This document shows, in pieces, positions 7,436 through 20,913 of a stretch of 64,000 nucleotides of DNA. The position numbers and the translations under genes are program-made. Source of the DNA: CBDCUW01 sp963734865 (GTDB taxonomy: Bacteria; Planctomycetota; Planctomycetia; Pirellulales; Pirellulaceae); assembly GCA_963734865.1 (NCBI GenBank), contig CAVTIV010000008.1, forward strand, positions 62,001 to 126,000, given 5' to 3'. The notes below the pieces were generated by a model that saw nothing but the letters and a program-made list of their open reading frames with translations, did no database searches and was not told the DNA's origin. How positions within the stretch are numbered: the first letter of the stretch is position 1; every line of letters starts with the position of its first letter.

Positions 7436-8884
7436 TCACGATTCGTCCCATCTCAGCACCGGCGCGCTGCGCGGCGGTGACATCGTCGGGTCGACTGATC
7501 CGAGTCGAATGAGCGCATCGTGCACCAGATCTCCCGACTCTTCGGTGATCCGAAACATTGCCGCGGCGAATGCGTCGAGCGTTTCCTTGCTCTCCGTCTC
7601 GGTAGGTTCGATCATCATGGCTTCGTCAACCACCAGCGGAAAGTAAACCGTCGGTGCGTGAAAACCGTAATCCAAAAGTCGCTTGGCAAAATCCATCGCG
7701 GTCAGCTTCCGATCCTTTTTCAGCTTGGACGCCGAAGCGACAAACTCGTGCATGCAGCGGTCGCCGTGAGGAACGTCCAACATGTGCTTGACCTTGCTGA
7801 GCAGATAATTTGCTCCCAGCACCGCATCTTCGCTGACGTTTCGCAGACCGTAACGACCATAGGTGCGAATGTAAATGTAGGCGCGAACCAGGATTCCGAC
7901 GTTACCAAAGAAACTTCGCACTCGCCCGATCGATTGCGGTGATGGTGACGCCAAGTGGTATTGGCCGTCTTGGCAGGTAACGATCGGCGCGGGCAGGTAC
8001 TTGGCCAGGTAATCACGAACACAAATCGGCCCCGCCCCAGGGCCGCCGCCCCCATGCGGGCCGGAAAAAGTCTTGTGCGGGTTGAAGTGCATCAGGTCCG
8101 CGCCAAAGTCTCCCGGTCGACAAACGCCCAGAATCGCATTCATGTTCGCGCCGTCCAGGTAAATCAACGCGCCCGCGTCATGCACCATGCTGGTGATTTC
8201 TTCGATCTGTGAATCGAACAGCCCTAGCGTGTTCGGGTTGGTCAGCATGAACACGGCAACGCCGTCGTTCAATTTGGCCGCCAAGTCCCGCAAGTCGACC
8301 ATACCACGGTCGTTACTGTTGACCGTACGAGTCGAAAAACCTGCCATGTGAGCGCTTGCCGGATTGGTTCCGTGAGCCGAATCGGCCGTCAAGACAACCG
8401 CTCGATCTTCGCCCTGCTCCGTAAAATAGGCTGCCGCAATGAGCAGCGCCGCCAACTCCCCGTGCGCGCCCGCTGCCGGCTGCAACGAAACGCCGGGCAA
8501 TCCGCTGATCTCGCCCAACATTCCCTGCAACTCGAACAGCAGTTGCAACATCCCCTGAACGGAGTCGTCACTCTGAAGCGGATGAACGTCTGCCATTCCA
8601 GGCAACCCTGCCATCCGCTCATTGCGTTTGGGGTTGTACTTCATCGTGCAAGAACCGAGCGGGTAGAAGTGCGTATCAACGCTCATGTTCTGGGTCGACA
8701 GATTCACGAAATGTCGGACCACATCTCCTTCGGCTAACTCCGGCAACGGAGGCGGGCCACTGGCCAAGTGCTCGGCGGGCAGCGTCGGAGCCTCCATGGA
8801 CGGATCGACCGGCGGCAACCGATGGGCACGTCGTCCGGGACGACTCAATTCGAACAGCAGCTGGGTGGCTTGTTGATTTCGCAT
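7436..8884 (-). CDS. gcvPB: Glycine dehydrogenase (decarboxylating) subunit 2
   Basis: P-protein of the glycine cleavage system, C-terminal half of the two-subunit form. It decarboxylates glycine with PLP and passes the aminomethyl group to the lipoyl arm of GcvH. The PLP lysine is K271 in HFNPHKTFSGPHGGGG; THFYPLGSCTMKYNP at 71-85 and the HGTNPASAHMAGF stretch are family hallmarks. ATG at 8884 is preferred to a TTG three codons earlier. The length of about 482 residues is normal. It follows gcvPA closely. Confidence 0.96.
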   Translation of the reverse strand: MRNQQATQLLFELSRPGRRAHRLPPVDPSMEAPTLPAEHLASGPPPLPELAEGDVVRHFVNLSTQNMSVDTHFYPLGSCTMKYNPKRNERMAGLPGMADVHPLQSDDSVQGMLQLLFELQGMLGEISGLPGVSLQPAAGAHGELAALLIAAAYFTEQGEDRAVVLTADSAHGTNPASAHMAGFSTRTVNSNDRGMVDLRDLAAKLNDGVAVFMLTNPNTLGLFDSQIEEITSMVHDAGALIYLDGANMNAILGVCRPGDFGADLMHFNPHKTFSGPHGGGGPGAGPICVRDYLAKYLPAPIVTCQDGQYHLASPSPQSIGRVRSFFGNVGILVRAYIYIRTYGRYGLRNVSEDAVLGANYLLSKVKHMLDVPHGDRCMHEFVASASKLKKDRKLTAMDFAKRLLDYGFHAPTVYFPLVVDEAMMIEPTETESKETLDAFAAAMFRITEESGDLVHDALIRLGSVDPTMSPPRSAPVLRWDES

Positions 8885-8885
8885 T

Positions 8886-8907
8886 CGATTCAATTCAATT
8901 CAATTCG
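8886..8907. repeat. Short tandem repeat of AATTC units before gcvPB
   Basis: About four copies of a 5-base unit (ATTCA on the plus strand) lie immediately upstream of the gcvPB ATG, in the gcvPA-gcvPB gap. Such a repeat can vary in copy number by slippage and would then change the distance between upstream sequence and the start codon. No clear Shine-Dalgarno site is present. Confidence 0.6.
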
Positions 8908-8920
8908 ATGAAAAAGCTCG

Positions 8921-10286
8921 CTAAACAGATACCGCCGACGGTGCATGCTGCAGCGCCGAGCACAACGCATCGATGTCCGACCGCGTTCGTTTCTCGGTAA
9001 CAGCGATGGCAAAACAATCGTGCAGCGCTGCGTCCATCGGGCCCAATGGAACACCGGCCAAAACACCTTGCTGGCGAGCAAATCGCAGCAAATTGTCGAC
9101 ATCATCCTCGCGATCGCGAACCACAAATTCTTTGAACACCGGACCCTCGTGAACGATCTGGAAGCGACCGCACTGGGCAATCCGTTGACGTGCGTGGTGC
9201 GTGTTGGCCAGACAATGCTGGGCGGTTTCCCTTAGACCATCGCGGCCCAACAAGGCTCAGGTAGACCGTCGCTCGAAGTGCCAGCAGTGTTTGATTGCTG
9301 CAAATATTGCTGGTCGCCTTCTCACGACGAATATGCTGCTCGCGAGTTTGCAAGGTCAACACCCAACAACGCTTCCCGCGGCGGTCCGTCGTTTGACCGG
9401 CAATCCGCCCGGGCAACCGCCGAACCAGGTCACCACGACAGGACATCACACCCAGATACGGTCCGCCAAAGGCAAGCGGATTTCCCAAGCATTGTCCTTC
9501 GGCAATCGCGATGTCGACTCCCAAGTCACCGGGCCGCTTTAGCAACCCCAGGCTAATCGGGTCGAATGATTGAATGACCAAGGCACCCAATTGGTGCGCC
9601 GCCGCGGCGATCGACGCCACCTCTTCGAGTCGCCCATAGAAATTCGGATGTTGAACCAATACACAAGCCGTGTTTTCGTCGATCGCATCAACGATCGACG
9701 CAGATGTACCGCCTTCGTCGGCCGGGATGACGACCAACTCAGCGTCGATGTTTTTCAAATATGCCTCCAGGATCTGACGGTACTGCGGATGCACCGCCGA
9801 ACTGGTCACGACACGGTGCCGCTTGGTTGTCGTCGCGAGCGCCATCAAGACCGCCTCGGTTGCCGCCGATCCGCCATCGTAGAGACTGGCGTTGCTGACA
9901 TCCAAACCGGTCAATTGCGTGATCAGGGTTTCGTACTCAAACATCGCCTGCAGGTTGCCCTGACTCACCTCCGCCTGGTATGGCGTGTAAGAGGTGTAGA
10001 ACTCCCCTCGTGACGCGATTTCATCCACCACCGCGGGAATGAAATGGTCATACGCACCGCAGCCCATGAAACACGCGTGGCTCGACGCCGACGCGTTTTT
10101 CGCTGCCAACTGGCGGAACTCCCGCTCCAGCGACATCTCATCGGTTCCCTCGGGAAGATCGAGCGGACGATTCAGCTGGACCGAAGCGGGCACCTGTTCG
10201 TCAATGATCTGTTGAACCGAATCGACACCAATCGACGCGAGCATTTCGCGGCGATCGTCCTCGGTATGATATAGATATCCAGTCAC
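8921..10286 (-). pseudogene. gcvPA: Glycine dehydrogenase (decarboxylating) subunit 1, broken by one +1 frameshift
   Basis: N-terminal half of the two-part P-protein. It starts at GTG 10286 (TGYLYHTEDDRREMLASIG is the usual N-terminus). Conserved features include GAYDHFIPAVVDEIASRGEF, SLYDGGSAATEAVLMA and SNICSNQTLLALRATVYLSL. Just after this, near 9245, the frame is lost; one base later it resumes as GRDGLRETAQHCLANTHHA and runs through FKEFVVR, GVLAGVPLG and AVTEKRTRSDID to a stop at 8921. Removing one base of the G run would restore a normal protein of about 454 residues. Because both halves are highly conserved and the rest of the operon is intact, a sequence error is the likeliest cause. 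Confidence 0.9.
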
Positions 10287-10346
10287 TTGTTCGGTTGACC
10301 TTGGGTTGACGGGTTGGGTTCAAACGCAGTGCGGGGTGCGACGACA

Positions 10347-10748
10347 TTATCCCGCTTCGGCGCACTGCTTTTGGTAGGCGGCAAAGTCCATCAATGAATC
10401 CAACGACGAATCATCATCGATCCGTACCTTGATGATCCAGCCGAAGTCATAGGGATCGTCGTTCAATTGATCGAGGTTATCCGGCAGATCGCTATGTACT
10501 TCGATCACTTCACCGCTGACCGGGCTGTACATCGGACTTACCGCTTTTACCGACTCGACTTCACCAAATTCGTCGCCAGCGGAAACGGTTTTTCCGACCT
10601 CGGGCAGGTCCATGAAGACCAAGTCATTGAGCTGTTCGATCGCAAAACCGGAGATACCGATGGTCGCGACCTTTTGCCCACCCTCTTCGGCAACATCAAC
10701 CCACTCGTGTGAATCGGCATACAACAACGCAGTTTTGTCACGCGACAT
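10347..10748 (-). CDS. gcvH: Glycine cleavage system H protein
   Basis: The lipoyl carrier of the glycine cleavage system, 133 residues. The lipoylated lysine is K68 in FGEVESVKAVSPMYSP, and the N-terminal SHEWVDV and the PVSGEVIEVH stretch are typical. It lies between gcvT and gcvPA on the same strand with gaps of 20 and 60 bases. The octanoyltransferase at the operon end should modify this lysine. Confidence 0.97.
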   Translation of the reverse strand: MSRDKTALLYADSHEWVDVAEEGGQKVATIGISGFAIEQLNDLVFMDLPEVGKTVSAGDEFGEVESVKAVSPMYSPVSGEVIEVHSDLPDNLDQLNDDPYDFGWIIKVRIDDDSSLDSLMDFAAYQKQCAEAG

Positions 10749-10768
10749 TTCGATTTCCTTTTCGCGAC

Positions 10769-11887
10769 TTACGGTTTGGTTCGTTGATAAAAGGGCATTT
10801 TCGTGGGCGATGCTGCGATCGTCTTGCCACGAATGTCAATCTGGAATGAACGGTTTGTGGCCTCGGCCGCATCAACGCGCGCCATCGCAATGGGACGGCC
10901 AAGGGTCGGCGACGGCCCACCACTGGTAACGATCCCGATCTTTCTACCATCGGCCGAGAGGACCTCGCATCCCTCACGTGCCGGCCGTTTGCCTTCGGGG
11001 AACAATCCGATCCGAACATGACTCGGCCCCCGCGCCGAAATTTCCCGCAACGCCGAATCACCGATAAATGACCGATCGTCCAGATCACACGCGAATCCGA
11101 GACCAGCTGAGATCGGATCGATGGACTCGTCCAGTTCATGACCATACAGCGGCATGCTGGCCTCCAATCGCAGCGTATCTCGCGCCCCCAGGCCCGCCGC
11201 AGCGAAACCCTCGTCGCGACCGGCAAGCAACACGTTCTCCCAGATCCTTGTCGCCTCCTCGGCACGTACGATCAATTCAAATCCGTCTTCGCCCGTGTAT
11301 CCGGTACGGCTCAGAATGACCGGCTTGGAGAATTGATTGGTGATCGTGGCTCGATAGTACTTCAGCCGACTGGGATCAAACCGAAACAGACGCTTGCAAA
11401 CATCCATCGCCTTGGGGCCCTGGACCGCAATCATCGCGGTCAATTCCGTCCGATCCGAAAGGGTCACCATCGGAAAATCGGCCAAATGGGGCGTGATCCA
11501 TTGCAAGATCTTCTGCCGGTTGGAGGCGTTGACAACCAACAAATGAAACTGCCGACCCGACGGCGTCTCCAGGTTGGAAACCAGCACGTCATCCAACACG
11601 CCCCCATCGGCGTTGCAGATCAATGAATACCGCACTCGACCGACCGGCAAATCCGAGACGCGGCGAGTCAATAAATGATCCAACAACCGCTCGCTGCCTT
11701 CGCCGTCCAAGCGAAGACGTCCCATGTGGGAGACATCAAACAGCGCTGCCGCGGTTCGGCAAGTCTGATGCTCGGCAACGATCGACGAGTACTGGATCGG
11801 CATCTCGTAGCCGGCAAACGGGACCATTTTTGCACCTGCGGAGCGGTGCCAGTCGTCCAGCGGAGTCGTGGCTAGCTGTGTGCTCAT
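10769..11887 (-). CDS. gcvT: Glycine cleavage system T protein (aminomethyltransferase)
   Basis: Transfers the methylene group from aminomethyl-lipoyl GcvH to tetrahydrofolate and releases ammonia. The product is 372 residues from ATG 11887 (STQLATTPLDDWHRSAGAKM). An upstream in-frame start at 11962 would add 25 residues unlike the family. Seen: VPFAGYEMPIQYSSIVAEH, LFDVSHMGRL, RTGYTGEDGFEL, LGARDTLRLEASMPLYGHEL, and the C-terminal barrel from GLFPEGKRPAREG. First gene of the leftward operon gcvT-gcvH-gcvPA-gcvPB-lipM type. Confidence 0.96.
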   Translation of the reverse strand: MSTQLATTPLDDWHRSAGAKMVPFAGYEMPIQYSSIVAEHQTCRTAAALFDVSHMGRLRLDGEGSERLLDHLLTRRVSDLPVGRVRYSLICNADGGVLDDVLVSNLETPSGRQFHLLVVNASNRQKILQWITPHLADFPMVTLSDRTELTAMIAVQGPKAMDVCKRLFRFDPSRLKYYRATITNQFSKPVILSRTGYTGEDGFELIVRAEEATRIWENVLLAGRDEGFAAAGLGARDTLRLEASMPLYGHELDESIDPISAGLGFACDLDDRSFIGDSALREISARGPSHVRIGLFPEGKRPAREGCEVLSADGRKIGIVTSGGPSPTLGRPIAMARVDAAEATNRSFQIDIRGKTIAASPTKMPFYQRTKP

Positions 11888-12243
11888 CGAAAGTCCACCC
11901 GTGTGTCGAGTGCAAGTGGGTCCAGCGGCGCGTACCTCGATCGGCGGAGTCGCTCCGAACAATGGTCAGCCATGATGTCAACGATCAGTGTGCACGCGAC
12001 ATTTCGGGCTCATCTCGATCCCCAACTCGCACGTCACAGTGCCAAGTCTAGCTCAGTGGCCCGAACATCGAAAACCCCACGGCAGCCGCCGACTGTTGAT
12101 TATGGACCGCAGTCCATCGTCGGCCGTCCACCGCAACAAAGTCAAGTCCGGTCGCGGTCAATGGTCACGGTCAACGGTCGCGGCGGTTCCGATCTTGCCG
12201 GTAGTCGCGAAAATCGCACCGTGCCCCTCGTTCATCACCAACC
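11888..12243. other. Intergenic region between gcvT and RNase R
   Basis: This should hold the promoter of the glycine cleavage operon. I looked for a glycine riboswitch on the minus strand and could not recognise one. A short GC-rich hairpin (ATGGACTGCGGTCCAT type, around 12102-12118) is present. No reading frame here looks like protein. Confidence 0.5.
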
Positions 12244-14508
12244 TCACCGCTTCTTTTTTTTCTTCTTCTTCGCTCGCCGATCGCTCTTTCGTTTGTGCTT
12301 GTACGTCGGCTTGGTGGCGACCGGTTTGCCACCGAGAATCGTGTCGCGGCCGGCCGAGTGGTTCTTGACCACCTCCAGATAGAGCTGTCTGTCTTGTAAA
12401 TCGACCTTGGCCACTTTCACCGTCAGCTGGTCACCAAGCCGATACCGATTTCCTTCCTTGAATCCGATGATCATCTGGCCTCGTCGCTCAAACCGATATT
12501 TGTCTCGAGGCAACGATGTGATCGGAATGAATCCATCGACCGGCAATTTGACGCAACGCGCGTGGATCCCGTCGGCAAAGACACGGCTGATCACCGCCTC
12601 CATCGATTCGCCGATGTGCTTGCTCAAGAAGTGCAGTAGCTTCAGTTCGATCAGTTCGCGTTCGGCCTGGGCCGCGTTGCGCTCCATGTCGCTGCAGTGA
12701 TGGCCAAGCTTGAGCAGCGTCGGATAGTCGTCATCGGGCGTCTTTTTTCCTTCGAGCAGTTTTTGCACCAGACGATGGACGGTCAGGTCGGGGTACCTGC
12801 GGATCGGGCTGGTAAAGTGGCAATAATGCTCCATATCGAGCGCGTAATGGCCCTCATGCTGGGGTCCATAGACCGCCTTATTCATGCTTTTCAGGACGGC
12901 ATAGTTGACGGCGTTTTCCAGCGGCGTGCCGGCGACGGCATCAAGCACCTTTTGAATCTCGAATCGGCTTTCAATCGGTCCGACTTGGATCCCCAAGTCT
13001 TTGACGAACTCGCCCATCTGCCGCAGCTTGCGTCGTTCCGGTGGCGGATGAATGCGATGCAAGAACCCCAATTCCAGATCATCCAACCACGTCGCGACAG
13101 CCTGATTGGCGGCCAACATGAATTCTTCAATGATCTGGTGACTCTCGGTATGCTCGACCAGGTAGGCGCCCTTGACCCGGCCGGTTTTGTCCAAATCCAA
13201 CTTGATGTCGGGCATGTCCATCGAAAGTGAGCCCTTCTTGAACCGCGACTTTCGCATCTTCAACGCCAGTTCGTGCATCCGCCGCAGCAAATCACACACT
13301 TCCTCGCCCCACTTGTCACGAAACTGCTCGGGCTGGGCGAGGAACTGATCGACCTGCATGTAATTCAAACGCAGATTGCTGTGGATCGCTGCGTTATGCA
13401 CTTCGCTGTGCGTGACCGTCAGATCGTCCAGGATTTCGATTTCGGCCGTCTTCACCAAGCGCGTTCGGTCTGGCTGCAGACTGGCCAAATGATTGCTGAT
13501 GATCTCGGGAATCATCGGGATCACGCGGTCAGGCAGATAAACGCTCGTGCCCCGCTTGCGAGCCTCTTCATCCAACGGACTGCCGACCGGTACAAAGTGG
13601 CTGACATCGGCAATGTGAACCCACAGTCTCCAGCGTCCATCCTCGCGAACCAGAGAGATCGCATCGTCAAAATCGCGTGCGTCCGACGGGTCGATCGTAA
13701 TCGTGAGCAGCGACGTCAAGTCCTTCCGATCATCGGGAACGACGTCATCGTTGAACGAATCGGCCTGCTTGCGGGCGTCATTCAAAACAGATTCCGAAAA
13801 GGCATCCGGCAACGCGTACTGGCGCATGATCGTCAGCGTGTCGATCGCCGGATTCTTGCTGCTGCCAAGCCGCTCCAGAATGACCGCCTCTCCGCCGCTG
13901 CCGTCATCGAGCGGAAATTCCACAATTTCGACGAAGACCTTATCATCACTCTCCAACGGCAACCCGCGTGTGTCGCCCACCGAAACCGGTTGCTGATAAG
14001 GCGTGCCGTCCAGGAAGACCGCGCCGTGACCGCCGACCATCTGGAATGTGCCGGTAAACTGTCGCCGGGCGCGCTCCAGCACTTTCGTGACCAGCCCTTC
14101 GCTGCCACCCCTGCGACTGGGTCGCACTTTGACTTCGACGTAGTCACCTTCCAACGCTCCGCCGGTTGCCCCCGGCGGCACGAACAGGTCATCCGGTGTG
14201 CCGGAACCGCTTTCGGAGTCACTGGGGCGAACAAACCCAAATCCGCCCCCCATTGCGCGGCGAAAAGTGCCTCGCAGCGTATCACTGGGGCCGCCAACGG
14301 ATCCGGCACTCATCACCAAATGGTTCGATCCGTAGACCAGCCGGTTGTCCATCACCAATTGCTTGATGACACGCCGTAGCTCGCGAAAATCATCAGGGTC
14401 AAGCTTCAGCTGGTGAGCGATCTGCTTCGGCTTGCAGGGCCGGTAATCGGCCGAGACCACCAATCGCATCACGCGATCGGCCAATGTCGTTGATATATCC
14501 ATAGCCAA
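12244..14508 (-). CDS. rnr: Ribonuclease R
   Basis: A processive 3'-to-5' exoribonuclease of the RNB family, 754 residues. An N-terminal helix-turn-helix-like domain is followed by cold-shock domains (about 75-210), the RNB catalytic domain with the metal-binding DPSDARDFDDAIS at 273-285, and a C-terminal S1 domain (about 640-715). The last 25 residues are a Lys/Arg-rich tail, typical of RNase R. ATG at 14508 or the Met two codons on. It stands alone between intergenic regions of about 350 bases on each side. Confidence 0.95.
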   Translation of the reverse strand: MAMDISTTLADRVMRLVVSADYRPCKPKQIAHQLKLDPDDFRELRRVIKQLVMDNRLVYGSNHLVMSAGSVGGPSDTLRGTFRRAMGGGFGFVRPSDSESGSGTPDDLFVPPGATGGALEGDYVEVKVRPSRRGGSEGLVTKVLERARRQFTGTFQMVGGHGAVFLDGTPYQQPVSVGDTRGLPLESDDKVFVEIVEFPLDDGSGGEAVILERLGSSKNPAIDTLTIMRQYALPDAFSESVLNDARKQADSFNDDVVPDDRKDLTSLLTITIDPSDARDFDDAISLVREDGRWRLWVHIADVSHFVPVGSPLDEEARKRGTSVYLPDRVIPMIPEIISNHLASLQPDRTRLVKTAEIEILDDLTVTHSEVHNAAIHSNLRLNYMQVDQFLAQPEQFRDKWGEEVCDLLRRMHELALKMRKSRFKKGSLSMDMPDIKLDLDKTGRVKGAYLVEHTESHQIIEEFMLAANQAVATWLDDLELGFLHRIHPPPERRKLRQMGEFVKDLGIQVGPIESRFEIQKVLDAVAGTPLENAVNYAVLKSMNKAVYGPQHEGHYALDMEHYCHFTSPIRRYPDLTVHRLVQKLLEGKKTPDDDYPTLLKLGHHCSDMERNAAQAERELIELKLLHFLSKHIGESMEAVISRVFADGIHARCVKLPVDGFIPITSLPRDKYRFERRGQMIIGFKEGNRYRLGDQLTVKVAKVDLQDRQLYLEVVKNHSAGRDTILGGKPVATKPTYKHKRKSDRRAKKKKKKKR

Positions 14509-14863
14509 AAGATATCCGATTGGAATCGGCCTGGGACCGGGTGCCTGTCTCTGTTCCGGCAGGACGTCGTGTCACGCTCGCCCGCGGCGGCGTTTCACCC
14601 CTTCGCCGAGCAAATTGCGGCGTCCCCAGTGATTCCGGTGATCCATCGCCATCGCGATGAAGGAAAGAAGAACCGATCGGATGTCGGTTCGAAGAATCGA
14701 ATCAGAACTTCGGCGCGACTTCATCAATCGGCCGCCTGATGACCGCTGGGACACCCGATCGTCGCAACGGGTTCGCGACCATCGCGGCGAATCATGCCCC
14801 CAACCGGCAAAATCTAGTGGAGATACGGATCAGGGACCGCGGAAGTTGACCGAGCCACATTGG
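14509..14863. other. Intergenic region upstream of RNase R
   Basis: No supported gene. It separates the RNase R start at 14508 from the 3' end of the decayed dehydrogenase at 14864. Open frames crossing it on either strand have no recognisable domain and unusual composition. Confidence 0.45.
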
Positions 14864-16901
14864 CTACTTGGCCGACCGCAGCAGCGCCATCAGGTCCGAT
14901 ATCTCATCCATTGTCAACAATTCGGCCAACCCCGATGGCATCACCGAGACGTCACTCGGCTCAAGCCGCTCAATGTCGTCGCTGGCGATCGCGACCTGTC
15001 GCTGGGCATTGAGCTGCAATTCGATCGAATCGCCCGTACGACGCTTGATCAAGCCGTTGTAAATTTGGCCGTCGACCGTCAATACTCGCGTCGATTGGTA
15101 ACTCTGCTCCAGCCTTGCACTGGGGAACAGTAACGCCTCCATCAACGCAGCGGCTGTACGGCTGCTGCCGATTCGCGTCAACTCGGGACCGACGTCCTTG
15201 CCGATGTAGCCCAGCCGATTGGCCGCTGCTCGTGAAAGCCGGATTCGCAGCAACACGTTCGCCGCAAGAGGCACCAGAGACTCGTCATCATCCAAGAAAG
15301 CCGACACGACCTGTTCCTCCACGGCCGCGCCGAGAACGTGATTCGTCGGCAGTGCTGACAATAGACGCAAACGTTGATCCGCAGCATCGGCTCGCTCGGC
15401 CAGTTGAACGAGCGTTTCAGCCAACATCGTGGCATCGCTCGATTCCAGCTTGATTTGCCGAAGACTGTCCGCTAATTCACGCTGCATCTGAGGATCGGCC
15501 TGTGGCAGCCAATTCGCGATCGACGCGGACCAGCTGACCGGCATCGTCGCCGCCGAGAAATCGCTCAAATGACTAGCGAGAAACGACTGCTGGACATGGT
15601 TGGAATCGGCAGCCGTGCTGATCCACCGGGCAACCAATTCCTGGACCGGTCTCTCGTTTTTCCAGCCCGCGATAATTCGCGATAGCGTCTCACCGGCAGC
15701 GCGATCCGAATCATCCATCCGGGACCAGATCGCATTCAATTGCTGCTTCGATTCAGCTGCCCAATCGGCCTGTTTCGAGAGCACTTCTGCCGCCGTCTGT
15801 CGCAGCGTGGCGTCTTCGCTTGAGAGCGCCGCGAATAGGAGTTGCGGCTCGAGTTCATCTCGGCGATCGAGCTGGTCCAGCACGATCACTACGGCGCGTA
15901 GCTGCCTGTCGGAGCTGGCCAACGGCAGCAAGTTGTCCGCCGGTTGTCGGCGTGAGATCTCGATCATCGCGTACAACAACGAATGTTCCAGATGACGGTC
16001 ATCACCCCCGCGATCCAGGGCGGTGATCAAAAAGGGTACCGATCGCCCGCCGGGTGCCGATCCGACACAGCGCCCACAAAACGGTTAGCCGGTCATCGAT
16101 CGTTCGATTGGGATTGTTCAAGATCGACTCGGTCGGCAACAACCAGGTCCTGGTCGATCGTGCGATAGCTCGCGCCATCGTCGACCAGTCGATGCGCTGT
16201 CAACTTCTGCAGGTTGAACAGCGCGGCGACCAAGGTTCTTGCCTCGGGGCGGTCGTGCGGAAAACGAACGAGCCGATTGGAATTCAGACACGCCAGGCCG
16301 CTGGGCGCCGCCGGGCCGAGCTGGGTCATGATCGGCAGCAAGGATCCGGTACGGAGATGATCGACAAGGGCGGAGTGTTGCTTGCCGAACACGCCGCCAT
16401 AAACCGCGTGGGCAATCCCATCACGCAGCCCGCCGCCGGGATATTGCAAGAAGGTACTGGTAAAAATTTCTCGCCCTCGGGCGTGAAAGCGACCTCGACA
16501 GGATTGTCCATCCCGCCGGTGATGATCGGCTCGATCGGCCCATCGGAATGCTTTCGGCGAAAGATGTGTGCGGCGGAGGACTCCATCACTCGCCCGTCAA
16601 GCAGCGTGTGGGTCTGCTTTCCAAACGCCCCCTTGCACCAATAAACCCATCCGTCGCGTCCGAGATAGGGCCCATGCAAGTCATTGGCACAATTCGTGAC
16701 CGTCTGACCGTCAAACCACACTTCGCGATCCTCGCAGACTCCATCGCCGTCGGCATCGGTCAGCTTCCAAATCACCGGCGGTGCAGAAACAAGAATGTCG
16801 CGGCCCACACAGAGCACGCCTTCGGGAAAGGCCAACCGGTCGGCGGCAACGATTCGTTTGTCAAACTTGCCAGCGGGCCGGTCGATGAAACAGCAATGCG
16901 T
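14864..16901 (-). pseudogene. Decayed PVC-type membrane-bound dehydrogenase / HEAT-repeat heme-binding protein
   Basis: Three leftward frames carry pieces of one large planctomycete protein. 16901-16460: beta-propeller-like piece (LAFPEGVLCVGRDILVSAPP, DADGDGVCEDREVWFDG, GGMDNPVEVAFTPEGEKF). At about 16460 one A is missing from AAATTTTT and the frame moves to FTSTFLQYPGGGLRDG, LTHLG-like and ALFNLQKLTAH. Near 16130-16030 two further frame changes lead into HEAT-like sequence (DDRLTVLWALCRIGTRRA, then the 388-residue frame ending at 14864). The end (GYIGKDVGPELTRIG, FPSARLEQSYQSTRVLTVDG, EPSDVSVMPSGLAELLT) is the standard C-terminus. Missing: the signal peptide and N-terminal region, the segment that normally follows VVAD, and the CxxCH heme site expected before GYIGKDVG. 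The gene stops abruptly at metH, so this is more than sequencing noise. Confidence 0.8.
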
Positions 16902-16920
16902 TCATGACGAAATCGTCTAA

Positions 16921-20631
<3,711 letters not shown>

Positions 20632-20913
20632 ATCGGTCAATTTTCTCGGAGTACCTTGTCGGAACGAGCTGGGGGGCCCCGGTTTCACACGCACAACCCT
20701 CGTGCGGCCCGTCGTGCGGCTCATCTTCCTTTGATCTCGGCGGAATCACAAGGCGAGCCAGCCATTCAATCTTGCCGAACCGCCAGGGTTTTGTTAGTCC
20801 GCATATCCCTAAAGTTCGGGATCATCGATACCGATTTAGAGACGAGGGTTCCTGGTGGGTTCACCGCCACCATCCTTCACTGTCAAAAATCACCACTCGA
20901 CCAGGAAGATCGC

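Noticed and set aside
11888..12120. Glycine riboswitch upstream of gcvT
   Set aside because: No recognisable tandem aptamer core; only a small GC-rich hairpin.
20632..20913. Cobalamin or SAM/SAH riboswitch upstream of metH
   Set aside because: The expected B12-box and the conserved cores were not found on the minus strand.
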